The notes beneath the pieces were generated by a model. It saw only the letters and a list, made by a program, of their open reading frames with translations, made no database searches and was not told the origin of the DNA. A program made the translations under genes and the position numbers. Positions 56,259 through 64,000 of a stretch of DNA of 64,000 bases are shown here, piece by piece. How positions within the stretch are numbered: position 1 is the first letter of the stretch; each line of letters starts with the position of its first letter. This DNA comes from Salinibacterium sp. NG253 (GTDB taxonomy: Bacteria; Actinomycetota; Actinomycetes; Actinomycetales; Microbacteriaceae): the NCBI RefSeq assembly GCF_015864945.1, contig NZ_JADYWF010000003.1, positions 62,001 to 126,000 of the forward strand, written 5' to 3'.

Positions 56259-57587
56259 GTGGAAAACGTGCTCTTGTACATTCTTGGTGTCCTGATTCTT
56301 GTGGTCGGGCTTGCTGTCTCTATTGGCCTGCATGAAATTGGTCATTTGGTGCCGGCGAAGCTCTTCGGCGTGCGCGTGAGTCAGTACATGATCGGGTTCG
56401 GCCCGACTCTTTTCTCCCGCAAGCGCGGTGAGACTGAGTACGGTCTCAAGGCCATTCCACTCGGCGGATATATCTCCATGGCGGGCATGTTCCCACCCGG
56501 CAAATCACACGACAATTCACGCAGTTCCACGACGAGTGTCTTCCAAACTCTCGTGCAGGATGCCCGGGAGTCCAGCGCCGATACGCTCACCGATGTCGAT
56601 GAGTCGCGGGCGTTCTACAAACTCCCGGTGTTCAAGCGCATCATCATCATGCTCGGTGGTCCGTTCATGAACTTGCTCATTGCGATCGTGATGTTTGCGA
56701 TTCTGTTGATGGGCTTTGGAACCGCTCAGGCATCGACGACGATCAGTAGCGTCTCGGAGTGTGTGATCCCCGCTTCCGCTGACCGCGACGCGTGCACCGA
56801 CAGCGACCCTGTTGCCCCTGCTCTTGCTGCCGGCATCCAACCCGACGATCGCATCGTCTCGATGGACGGTGAGCCAATCGCGACTTGGGATGAGATCACT
56901 GAGCACATTCGTGCCGCTGCGGGGGATCAGCTCACGATCGTGGTCGAGCGTGCGGGAGAAGAAGTCACTCTCACCGCTGAGCCTCTGCTCGCGGAACGAT
57001 ACGTGTATGACGACAGCGGGCAGATCGCTGAGAACGATGACGGCGAAGCCCTGACCGAGGAGTACGGCTTCTTGGGAATTGGCCCAGCGGCGGAGACCGT
57101 GCAGCAGCCCGTGACCGCTGTATTGCCTGCTGTTGGTGACAACATCGTGGCCGTGGCCAAGGTCGTTCTGACTCTCCCGCAGCGCATGGTCGACGTGGTA
57201 ATTGCCGCGTTTGGTCCGGAGGAACGCGACCCGAACGGTCCCATCGGACTCGTCGGCGTCGGCCGTATCGCCGGAGAGGCAACGAGCTTGCAGGCGGCAA
57301 CCGTTGCCGACCGTGCCGCTTACCTCATCAGTTTGGTGGGATCGCTCAACGTTGCGCTCTTCGTCTTCAATCTCGTGCCGCTGCTGCCGCTCGATGGCGG
57401 GCACGTAGCGGGCGCGCTGTTCGAAGGCGTGCGCCGCTTCTTCGCGAAACTATTTGGCAAGCCGGATCCTGGTCCGCTCGACACCGCCAAGTTCGTGCCG
57501 CTCACCCTCGTGGTGGTCGTGCTCCTCGGCATCATGACACTGCTGTTGGTGTACGCAGACATCGTGAAGCCAATCTCGCCGTTCTAG
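56259..57587 (+). CDS. Site-2 intramembrane metalloprotease (RseP/Rip1)
   Basis: 442 residues. HEIGH at 25-29 in the first membrane helix and LDGGH near 392 supply the zinc ligands. One PDZ domain lies in the middle (about 180-260), and four membrane helices are seen. The order dxr-rip1 equals that of M. tuberculosis, where Rip1 cleaves anti-sigma factors; ispG, which follows there, is missing here. GTG start. The stop codon lies inside an 18-bp tandem duplication. Confidence 0.93.
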   Translation: MENVLLYILGVLILVVGLAVSIGLHEIGHLVPAKLFGVRVSQYMIGFGPTLFSRKRGETEYGLKAIPLGGYISMAGMFPPGKSHDNSRSSTTSVFQTLVQDARESSADTLTDVDESRAFYKLPVFKRIIIMLGGPFMNLLIAIVMFAILLMGFGTAQASTTISSVSECVIPASADRDACTDSDPVAPALAAGIQPDDRIVSMDGEPIATWDEITEHIRAAAGDQLTIVVERAGEEVTLTAEPLLAERYVYDDSGQIAENDDGEALTEEYGFLGIGPAAETVQQPVTAVLPAVGDNIVAVAKVVLTLPQRMVDVVIAAFGPEERDPNGPIGLVGVGRIAGEATSLQAATVADRAAYLISLVGSLNVALFVFNLVPLLPLDGGHVAGALFEGVRRFFAKLFGKPDPGPLDTAKFVPLTLVVVVLLGIMTLLLVYADIVKPISPF

Positions 57588-57616
57588 CGAAGCGGGCCGT
57601 TCTAGCGAAGCGGGCC
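57581..57616 (+). repeat. Perfect 18-bp tandem duplication across the protease stop codon
   Basis: GTTCTAGCGAAGCGGGCC occurs twice head to tail (57581-57598 and 57599-57616). The first copy contains the last codons and TAG of the protease gene; the second carries the same TAG in frame six codons later. It looks like a recent slippage event. Confidence 0.95.
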
Positions 57617-57646
57617 ATATTAGCTACGTCAGCAGCTCTGGCTGGC

Positions 57647-57680
57647 GCTGTGGTCGCGTTCGACTGAACGCGACCACAGC
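57647..57680. terminator. Strong bidirectional hairpin terminator
   Basis: A perfect 15-bp inverted repeat (GCTGTGGTCGCGTTC and its complement) with a GACT loop lies between the convergent protease and thiolase genes. No long T-run is present, but the G/C-rich stem can end transcription from both sides. Confidence 0.8.
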
Positions 57681-57689
57681 TAGGCAGCT

Positions 57690-58886
57690 TTAGCGCGTGA
57701 GCAGCAGCGCGTCGCCCTGACCGCCACCGCCACAGAGAGCGACGGCAGCGCGGCCTGAGCCGCGGCGTGCCAGCTCATGGGCGGCATGCACGACGAGGCG
57801 AGCACCGGATGCTCCGACCGGGTGGCCGATCGCAATAGCGCCGCCGTGGATGTTTACGATGTCGTGGCTCAACCCAAGCTCGGCCGTTGAGCGCAGGCTT
57901 ACCGCGGCAAAGGCTTCGTTAATTTCGGCGAAATCGAGGTCGTCGGCCGTCCAACCCGCATTATCGAGGGCTGCCGCGATTGCGCGAGCGGGCTGCGAGT
58001 GCAACGAGTTATCGGGGCCAGCGACGTGACCCGAGCGGTCGAGCACCGCAAGCCACGGCAGATTGTGTTCTTCGGCCCACGCACGGCTGGCCAAAATTAC
58101 GGCAGAAGCACCGTCGCTCAATGGCGACGAGTTGCCCGCCGTGATGGTGCCTTCGGGGTCGAAGGCGGGGCGCAACCCAGCAAGGGTGTCGACGGTTGTG
58201 TTGGCGCGTACGCCTTCATCTGTGTCCAGAACGAGGTCATCGCCCTTGCGTTGGGGAATAACGACCGGCACGATCTCGTCGGCAAATACTCCGGCCTCAA
58301 TGGCGGCGGCTGCCCGCTGGTGCGAGGCGGCAGCGATCTCGTCCTGTTCGGTTCGACCGATCTCGAGGCGTCCGTTGTGGCGTTCGGTGCTCGCGCCCAT
58401 CGACTCAGCATCAAACGCGTCGGTCAGGGCGTCGTGGGCTGCGGTGTCGAGTGCTGACACGGTTCCGTACGCCCAGCCCATGCGTGACCCGGGGAGCACG
58501 TGAGGGGCATTGGTCATTGACTCTTGGCCGCCGGCAGCGACCACGTTGGCTTCTCCGAGACGGATGAGACGCGCAGCATCCACAATGGCGGCAAGTCCGG
58601 AGAGGCAGACCTTGTTGACGGTGACGGCCGGGGTTTTCCAGGCGAGGCCTGCCGCGATGGAGGTCTGGCGGGCGGGGTTTTGGCCAGCACCGGCTTGGAT
58701 CACTTGACCGAAGATCACCTGATCGATGGAGTCGACATCCACGCCGGAGCGTTCAACGGCGGCTCGAAGTGCGATTGCACCTAGCTCGACGGCGGTGAGC
58801 GACGCGAGCTGTCCGCGCAGTTTCCCTTGTGGGGTGCGTGTCGCAGAGAGGATCACTACGTCATTGGGTGCGGGGGTGTTGGCCAC
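57690..58886 (-). CDS. Acetyl-CoA C-acyltransferase (thiolase)
   Basis: 398 residues. Nucleophile C94 in NKVCLSGLAAI, His in GGAIAIGHPVGASGARL and the second Cys in ALCGGGGQGDALLL are intact, so it can cleave or form acetoacetyl-CoA or 3-ketoacyl-CoA. GTG at 58886 is preferred because AAGGAG stands about 9 nt upstream; an in-frame ATG at 58940 gives an unrelated N-terminus. Divergent from the liv operon, which ends in an acyl-CoA synthetase gene, suggesting use in branched-chain or fatty-acid breakdown. Confidence 0.93.
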   Translation of the reverse strand: MANTPAPNDVVILSATRTPQGKLRGQLASLTAVELGAIALRAAVERSGVDVDSIDQVIFGQVIQAGAGQNPARQTSIAAGLAWKTPAVTVNKVCLSGLAAIVDAARLIRLGEANVVAAGGQESMTNAPHVLPGSRMGWAYGTVSALDTAAHDALTDAFDAESMGASTERHNGRLEIGRTEQDEIAAASHQRAAAAIEAGVFADEIVPVVIPQRKGDDLVLDTDEGVRANTTVDTLAGLRPAFDPEGTITAGNSSPLSDGASAVILASRAWAEEHNLPWLAVLDRSGHVAGPDNSLHSQPARAIAAALDNAGWTADDLDFAEINEAFAAVSLRSTAELGLSHDIVNIHGGAIAIGHPVGASGARLVVHAAHELARRGSGRAAVALCGGGGQGDALLLTR

Positions 58887-58926
58887 TGTGCAAACTCCTT
58901 TGTTTGGGCGCCGTTGTTGACAGCGC

Positions 58927-58976
58927 GGTTGCGCAACCATAGGCTACATGAAACCTGAACCGGGTCTCAGGTTCAG
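58927..58976. promoter_or_regulatory. Two palindromes between divergent thiolase and liv operon
   Basis: GGTTGCGCAACC (58927-58938) is a perfect 12-bp palindrome. At 58952-58976 two inverted repeats overlap, offset by 3 nt: AACCTGA/TCAGGTT and CTGAACC/GGTTCAG. Both lie upstream of both genes in a 127-nt gap, as expected for a TetR-type repressor shared by them. No regulator gene is adjacent. Confidence 0.5.
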
Positions 58977-59013
58977 ATCACAATCCTCCTAAGGCAGCAG
59001 GAAAGGTCCCATC

Positions 59014-60204
59014 ATGCGGGTCAGTAAAAAGTACCTCGCTCCGGCGTTAATTGCGACGGTTGCACTCACACTGGCGGGCTGTGCCCCCAGTACTGACGGC
59101 GGAACTGGCGGCGATGAACTCGCCCCCGTCGATATCTCCATCATCACTTCCCAAACTGGCCCCCTCGCGGCCTACGGTGAGGCCTACCTCGCCGGCTTCG
59201 ACGCTGGTCTCGATTACGCCACCGACGGAACAGGCACCGTCGATGGCCGCGAGCTGAACATCGAAATCACGGATGACGCTGGCGACGCTGACAAAGCCGT
59301 CACGGCAGCGAAAGACGTGATTGGCCAAGGCCAGAAGATCATCATCGGTACGGTCTCGTCGGGAATCGCACTCGCGCTTGCTGAGCAAGCCGAGCAGAAC
59401 AAGGTTCTCTACATTTCCGGGCCGGCCGCGGCTGACGGCATCACTGGCGTGAACGATTACACGTTCCGCTCGGGTCGTCAGAGCTACCAAGACGTCGCAA
59501 CCGCCGGTACCTTCATCGGTGACCCGGCAGGCCAGTCCGTTCTGGTCTTCGCTCAGGACACCGCTTTCGGTCAGGGCAATGTCGCAGCAGCAACCGCCGT
59601 CCTTGGCGGCCAGGGTGCTGACGTGACGAGCCTGCTTGTTCCCGAAGATGCCACCGAGTTCACCCCTTTCGCGCAGCAGATCGTTGATGCTCAGCCCGAC
59701 CTCGTGTTCGTTGCATGGGCTGGTGCAACATCCGGTGCAATGTGGGAGGCGCTCAGCCAGCAGGGCGTGTTCGACAGCGTTCCTGTCGCAACCGGTCTTG
59801 GTGACATCTCGACCTATGGCGCTTACGGTGCCGCGAGCGACCAGATCAGCTTCCTCAACCACTACTTCGCAGGAGCGACCGACAATGACGCCAACAGCGC
59901 CATGGTCAGCTACCTCGAAGCAGAGGGCAAGCAGGCCGACCTGTTCTCGCCCGACGGCTTCGTTGCCGCTCAGATGGTTGTTCAGGCAGTGCGTGAAGGT
60001 GGCGACGATGTCGACGCTATGATCGCCGCGCTCGAAGGCTGGACCTTCGATTCCGTCAAGGGATCGATCACGGTTCGCGCTGAAGACCACGCGATGATCC
60101 AGCCGATGTTCCAGGTGTCGCTTGTTGCCGATGGCGACTCGTGGATTCCTGAGCTCGTCACGGCCGTTGATGCTGACGCCGTAACCCCGCCCATCGCAGA
60201 GTAA
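59014..60204 (+). CDS. Branched-chain amino acid-type ABC transporter binding lipoprotein (LivK-like)
   Basis: 396 residues. Lipobox LAGC with Cys23. The mature part is a type I periplasmic-binding fold: VDISIITSQTGPLAAYGEAYLAG, DDAGDADKAVTAAKDVI and SGIALALAEQAEQ. LivK-type binding proteins take branched-chain amino acids, amides or aromatic acids; the ligand here is open. GGAAAGG before the ATG. First gene of a six-gene run to the window end. Confidence 0.9.
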   Translation: MRVSKKYLAPALIATVALTLAGCAPSTDGGTGGDELAPVDISIITSQTGPLAAYGEAYLAGFDAGLDYATDGTGTVDGRELNIEITDDAGDADKAVTAAKDVIGQGQKIIIGTVSSGIALALAEQAEQNKVLYISGPAAADGITGVNDYTFRSGRQSYQDVATAGTFIGDPAGQSVLVFAQDTAFGQGNVAAATAVLGGQGADVTSLLVPEDATEFTPFAQQIVDAQPDLVFVAWAGATSGAMWEALSQQGVFDSVPVATGLGDISTYGAYGAASDQISFLNHYFAGATDNDANSAMVSYLEAEGKQADLFSPDGFVAAQMVVQAVREGGDDVDAMIAALEGWTFDSVKGSITVRAEDHAMIQPMFQVSLVADGDSWIPELVTAVDADAVTPPIAE

Positions 60205-60218
60205 GTACCTAGAGAACT

Positions 60219-60974
60219 ATGTCGAACCAGCCCGTGCTCACGGTCGAGCACCTTGCCCTCACGATCGGGGGAGCCGTCATCATCGATGACGTGTCCCTCT
60301 CGATCGCCCAGGGTGAGATGCTCGGCGTGATCGGCCCGAATGGGGCCGGAAAAACCACGCTCTTCAATCTCATCTCGGGGGTGATGACTCCGACTACGGG
60401 AGCCGTCACTCTTGAAGGGCGTGATGTCACGAATCAGACCATTGATGCGCGGGCCCGGGCTGGGCTCGGCAGAACCTTTCAAACATCCAGCCTCTTCCCG
60501 GCGCTCAGTGCGCTGGAGAACGTGCGCCTCGCCGCTCAAGTGAAGCTGGGCGGTGCCACCTCGGTGCTGCGCTTCCCGCGCTCGCACGACAAAGCGACCA
60601 CCATTGCCCGAGCTCGCCTCGACGAGGTCGGGCTCAGCCACCACGTCGCTACAGAGGCGGGGGTGCTGTCGCACGGTGACAAGCGCAAGCTCGAAATCGC
60701 CATGTTGCTGGCTACCGATCCCAGCGTCATCCTGCTCGATGAGCCGATGGCCGGTGTCGCTTCTGGCGACGTTGCGGGGCTCACCGAAGTGATTCGTCAG
60801 GTTCATCAGTCGGGTCGCACCGTGCTGATGGTCGAACATCACATGGATGTCGTTCTTGGTCTGGTCGACCGGGTGGCGGTTATGCACCATGGCAGTTTGC
60901 TCGCGTGTGACACCCCGGATGCCGTCATGGCAGACGAAGCGGTGCAGAAGGCTTATTTGGGGGCGCCACTATGA
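60219..60974 (+). CDS. ABC transporter ATP-binding protein (LivG-like)
   Basis: 251 residues. Walker A GPNGAGKTT (39-47), Q-loop near 90, ABC signature in the variant form LSHGDKRKLEIAMLL, and Walker B VILLDEPMAGV are present. The HGDKR signature is typical of LivG (LSYGQQR/LSHGxxR) rather than the LSGGQ of LivF. Overlaps livF by 4 nt (ATGA). Confidence 0.95.
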   Translation: MSNQPVLTVEHLALTIGGAVIIDDVSLSIAQGEMLGVIGPNGAGKTTLFNLISGVMTPTTGAVTLEGRDVTNQTIDARARAGLGRTFQTSSLFPALSALENVRLAAQVKLGGATSVLRFPRSHDKATTIARARLDEVGLSHHVATEAGVLSHGDKRKLEIAMLLATDPSVILLDEPMAGVASGDVAGLTEVIRQVHQSGRTVLMVEHHMDVVLGLVDRVAVMHHGSLLACDTPDAVMADEAVQKAYLGAPL

Positions 60975-61666
60975 CTGAATCGATTCTGACGGTTGCTGGT
61001 TTGAACGCCAGCATCGAGGGTCAGCAAGTTGTCGAGGATGTGAGCTTTGAGATGCTCCCCGTCGGTGTGACGGCGCTTCTCGGCCGCAATGGTGTTGGTA
61101 AGACCAGCACTCTGCGGGCCATCATGGGCCTCATTGAGCGCTCGGGTGAAGTGACGATTGCGGGGGAGCGCGTTGATCGCGAACCGACTCACCGCATCGT
61201 GCAGCGGGGCGTTGGTTATGTTCCCGAAGACCGCGAAGTTTTTGCCTCGCTCACTGTGAACGAGAATCTCCGTTTGGCTGAGCGTGATTCCACGCCGAAC
61301 CGCCAACTCATAGAAGAACTTTTTCCGGACCTCATTGCGCGGGCCGGTCAGCTTGCCGGCACACTCTCGGGTGGCCAGCAGCAGATGGTGTCACTGGCAC
61401 GAGCGCTCGTGAACGACAACAGGGTCCTCCTCGTTGACGAACCGACCAAAGGCCTGGCGCCGTTGATCGTGATGGATGTCGCGAAAGCACTCGAACGTGC
61501 CGCTCAAACAGTGCCGGTGCTCTTGGTGGAACAAAACTTGCAGGTCGTGCGGATGCTCGCCGACAAGGCCATCGTGCTCGAAGGCGGTCGCGTGGTTTAC
61601 GACGGCAGCGCCGAAGAACTCTTGGGCAACGAAGCCCTCACGAAAGAATTGTTGGGGGTCGCGTGA
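60971..61666 (+). CDS. ABC transporter ATP-binding protein (LivF-like)
   Basis: 231 residues. Walker A GRNGVGKTS (about 38-46), GVGYVPEDREVFASLTV, signature LSGGQQQMVSLARAL and Walker B VLLVDEPTKGLAPLIV are intact. It pairs with the LivG-like protein. Overlaps the permease gene by 4 nt (GTGA). Confidence 0.95.
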   Translation: MTESILTVAGLNASIEGQQVVEDVSFEMLPVGVTALLGRNGVGKTSTLRAIMGLIERSGEVTIAGERVDREPTHRIVQRGVGYVPEDREVFASLTVNENLRLAERDSTPNRQLIEELFPDLIARAGQLAGTLSGGQQQMVSLARALVNDNRVLLVDEPTKGLAPLIVMDVAKALERAAQTVPVLLVEQNLQVVRMLADKAIVLEGGRVVYDGSAEELLGNEALTKELLGVA

Positions 61667-62538
61667 GCACCATAATTCTCCTGCTCATTACAGGACTCGG
61701 CCTCGGTGCGCTCTACTTCCTGGTCGCATCCGGTCTCTCGCTGATTTACGGCCTCATGGGAGTGCTGAACTTTGCCCACGGTTCCTTCCTCACGCTTGGT
61801 GCATTTGCCGGCTGGGAGCTATCGAGACGCATGGGCGGCGAAAGCTGGGGCACCCTCATCGCCTCGATGCTGCTCGGAATGGTCGTCGGCGCTGCTGTTG
61901 CTGCCGCGACCGAGTTTCTGCTCATCCGGCGTCTCTACAACCGGCATATCGAGCAAGTGCTCGTGACGGTCGGTTTGGCGCTCGCGACGGTTGCTCTCTT
62001 TGAGGGCATCTGGGGTACCGACCCGATTTACGTGACAGCACCTCCGTGGTTGTCGCAGACCACTGAGATCTTGGGGGCACGCGTTCCCAACGACCGGTTC
62101 TTGATGATCGGTGCGGCAGTTCTCGTGCTGCTCGGAATCGTTGCATTCTTGCGCTACACCCGCTTCGGCCTCATCATTCGGGCCGGTGTTGAAAACCGAT
62201 CCATGGTCACGGCGCTCGGTATCGATGTGCGCAAGGCATTCACTGTCGTGTTCGCGATCGGTGGCGCTGCCGCCGGTTTGGGTGGCGTCCTTGCCTCGCA
62301 CTACTTCGGCTACGTTTCGCCCCAGCTCGGCGGATCGCTACTGATCTTCGCGTTCATCGTCACCGTGATCGGTGGCCTGGGTTCACTCGCTGGCGCCGCT
62401 ATCGCGTCGGTGGTGGTCGCCATCCTGCAGCAGTTTGCCAATTACTTCTGGGGCGGAACAGGTGACCTCATGGTCGTCCTCCTGCTCGCCGTCGTCTTGT
62501 TGGTGCGCCCAACCGGAATCTTGGGGAAGAAAGCATGA
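61663..62538 (+). CDS. ABC transporter permease (LivH-like)
   Basis: 291 residues with about eight membrane helices. The conserved NFAHGSFLTLGAFAGW near the N-terminus and the coupling-helix region ALGIDVRKAFTVVFAIGGAAAGLGGVLA are typical of LivH. GTG start; the stop overlaps the next ATG. Confidence 0.94.
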   Translation: MSTIILLLITGLGLGALYFLVASGLSLIYGLMGVLNFAHGSFLTLGAFAGWELSRRMGGESWGTLIASMLLGMVVGAAVAAATEFLLIRRLYNRHIEQVLVTVGLALATVALFEGIWGTDPIYVTAPPWLSQTTEILGARVPNDRFLMIGAAVLVLLGIVAFLRYTRFGLIIRAGVENRSMVTALGIDVRKAFTVVFAIGGAAAGLGGVLASHYFGYVSPQLGGSLLIFAFIVTVIGGLGSLAGAAIASVVVAILQQFANYFWGGTGDLMVVLLLAVVLLVRPTGILGKKA

Positions 62539-63614
62539 AGTCGCTCGCAAACCTGAGTCAGCGCACCTGGTGGATCGTCGGCGGCGTTCTCGTCGTCGTA
62601 GCCGCACTGCTGCCACTGCTCAACCTCTCGATCCCCGGCGTGCTGCCGGGCGCAACCTACACGCCTGGCACGCTGCAACTGCTCGCGCTCGCTTTGCTCT
62701 TTGCGTCGCTGGCGCTCAGCTACCACTTGCTCTTTGGCACGGCCGGGATGCTGTCCTTCGGCCACGCGCTGTACTTCGCTCTCGGGGCGTATGGTCTCGG
62801 CATCGTGCTGCAGCAGACCGAGCTGACGCTGATTCCTGCTCTCGGGCTCACTCTCGCGGTTGTCATTGCCGCCGCGTATCTTCTGGGTTCGCTGAGCCTG
62901 CGCGTCACGGGGATTTCCTTTGCGATGGTGACGCTCGCCTTCGCTCAAGCCGGCAACGTGCTCGTGCGACGCAACCCCGCCATCACGGGTGGTGAAGAAG
63001 GCCTGAGACTCGACACCGAGCACATCCCGGATTTCTTCATCGGAGTGATTAACACCCGCAACCTGTACTGGCTCTCACTTGCACTGCTCGTCGTTGTGTT
63101 CGTGGTTGTTGCGTGGTTCGAAAACTCCCGTGCCGGTCATGCTGTGACAGCAACCCGCGAAAACGAGTTGCGCGTGCGGGTGCTCGGCCTCCGTCCCTTC
63201 GGCGTGAAGCTCATGGCGTTTGTCATCGCCTCTGTGCTGGCCTCGCTCGTGGGAATGGTGCACTTGCTGCTGCAGAGCGGCACAACACCGCGGGCAACCT
63301 CGGCTGACTTCACTCTCACGATCCTGGTGATTGTGGTGCTCGGAGGTGTCGGCTCGCGCTGGGGTGCGATCGTCGGCGGCATCATCTACACGTTGCTCGA
63401 CCAGCGGCTCACCGCGCTCGCAAGTTCGGATGCTATTGACGGACTTCCCGCGATTTTGCGCATTCCTCTCTCCGAACCGCTCTTTATCCTCGGCACCCTG
63501 TTTATCCTTGTGGTGTTGTTCCTTCCCGGAGGAATCGCCGGTGCGGTGAAGCGCCTCTCCACAGGCACCTCTGCCACACCGTCAGAGCGCAAGCTGCTTG
63601 AGGAGGCGGAATGA
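62535..63614 (+). CDS. ABC transporter permease (LivM-like)
   Basis: 359 residues with about nine membrane helices. LSFGHALYFALGAYGLGI and the coupling helix VLGLRPFGVKLMAFVIASVLASLVG (only its ends shown as diagnostic) mark LivM. A hydrophilic C-terminal tail follows. The stop overlaps the next ATG. Confidence 0.94.
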   Translation: MKSLANLSQRTWWIVGGVLVVVAALLPLLNLSIPGVLPGATYTPGTLQLLALALLFASLALSYHLLFGTAGMLSFGHALYFALGAYGLGIVLQQTELTLIPALGLTLAVVIAAAYLLGSLSLRVTGISFAMVTLAFAQAGNVLVRRNPAITGGEEGLRLDTEHIPDFFIGVINTRNLYWLSLALLVVVFVVVAWFENSRAGHAVTATRENELRVRVLGLRPFGVKLMAFVIASVLASLVGMVHLLLQSGTTPRATSADFTLTILVIVVLGGVGSRWGAIVGGIIYTLLDQRLTALASSDAIDGLPAILRIPLSEPLFILGTLFILVVLFLPGGIAGAVKRLSTGTSATPSERKLLEEAE

Positions 63615-64000
63615 CCCAGTCTGAAGGGCTACACACGCTAGGGCGGTGGACCGCCGACCGCGCACTCGCGACGCCAGAAAGAGTTGCTGTCGATGACCGC
63701 GGTGTCGTGCTGACCTACCGCCAACTGGATGACCGGGCTACGGCGCTCGCCGAAGCCTTCCTCGATGGCGGCTACGGTGTTGGCGATCGCATCGCCACCA
63801 TCACGGGCAATAGCTCGGACCACGTCGTCGTGTTCTTCGCCTGTGCCAAGGCCGGACTCGTGCTCGTGCCGCTCTCGTGGCGTTTGTCGCCGAGGGAGAT
63901 CGCCCAACAACTGGAACAGGCAGACCCCGCTCTGCTACTGGTCGAAGACGAGTTCGCGACTCTGGCAACCCTCGCCACTGACCGCCTCATTGCACCAATC
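63611..64000 (+). CDS. AMP-binding acyl-CoA synthetase, truncated by window end
   Basis: The first 130 residues of an ANL-superfamily enzyme run off the window. RVAVDDRGVVLTYRQLDDRATALA and GDRIATITGNSSDHVVVFFACAKAGLVLVPLSWRLSP are standard N-terminal features of fatty-acid or aryl-CoA ligases; the ATP/AMP P-loop lies beyond the edge. ATG overlaps the livM stop (ATGA), so uptake and CoA activation of the same substrate are probably coupled. This argues that the transporter may carry an organic acid rather than an amino acid. Confidence 0.88.
   Translation, partial: MTQSEGLHTLGRWTADRALATPERVAVDDRGVVLTYRQLDDRATALAEAFLDGGYGVGDRIATITGNSSDHVVVFFACAKAGLVLVPLSWRLSPREIAQQLEQADPALLLVEDEFATLATLATDRLIAPI

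Overview
The window comes from a moderately high-GC actinomycete chromosome, most likely a Microbacteriaceae member (Salinibacterium-like). The grounds are the gene order argS-lysA-hom-thrB-rho-prfA-prmC-Sua5-wecA-atpIBEFHAGDC, frequent GTG starts, 4-nt ATGA/GTGA overlaps, the N/G-rich insertion in Rho, and many leaderless promoters (a TANNNT -10 box 6-7 nt before the start codon). The genus is an inference. No mobile element, CRISPR array, rRNA or origin was seen, and no stretch over 300 nt lacks a gene.

Layout. 1-2.9 kb: divergent flavoprotein/ArsR pair with a palindromic operator between them, tRNA-Arg(CCG), an intact transglutaminase-like protein and a lipoprotein. 2.9-13.7 kb: argS, LmeA-like, lysA-hom-(30-codon sORF)-thrB, rho-prfA-prmC. 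The thrC gene found between hom and thrB in M. tuberculosis is absent here. 14.4-23.9 kb: Sua5, WecA/MraY-type transferase, AtpI-like protein and the complete ATP synthase operon; atpB appears to start at a rare CTG and atpD carries a Lys/Ala-rich N-terminal extension. 23.9-30.9 kb: small kinase, yaaA, the alkylation-repair pair ogt-tag, a membrane HExxH protein, and an amine-catabolism module (class III aminotransferase, Lrp regulator, aldehyde dehydrogenase).

30.96-50.8 kb is the most interesting part: nine co-directional genes, tightly spaced, starting at a leaderless promoter. They encode FHA, PP2C phosphatase, Ser/Thr kinase with a non-PASTA ectodomain, a 1969-aa Ig/cadherin-like plus FN3 surface protein, MoxR ATPase, DUF58, a transglutaminase-like membrane protein whose catalytic Cys and His are both replaced, a double zinc-ribbon/acidic-linker/FHA protein, and an EccC/FtsK-like ATPase. 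The set reads as a phosphorylation-controlled envelope assembly or export machine. Its mechanism is unknown to me, and none of the usual type VII partners (EccB/D/E, mycosin, WXG100) lies in the window.

51-64 kb: Tat-type PotD-like lipoprotein, asparaginase, OsmC, a two-module FKBP lipoprotein, dxr, site-2 protease, a strong hairpin terminator, thiolase, and a liv-type ABC transporter operon leading into an acyl-CoA synthetase cut by the window end. The divergent thiolase/liv region holds two palindromes that could couple branched-chain substrate uptake to thiolytic breakdown.
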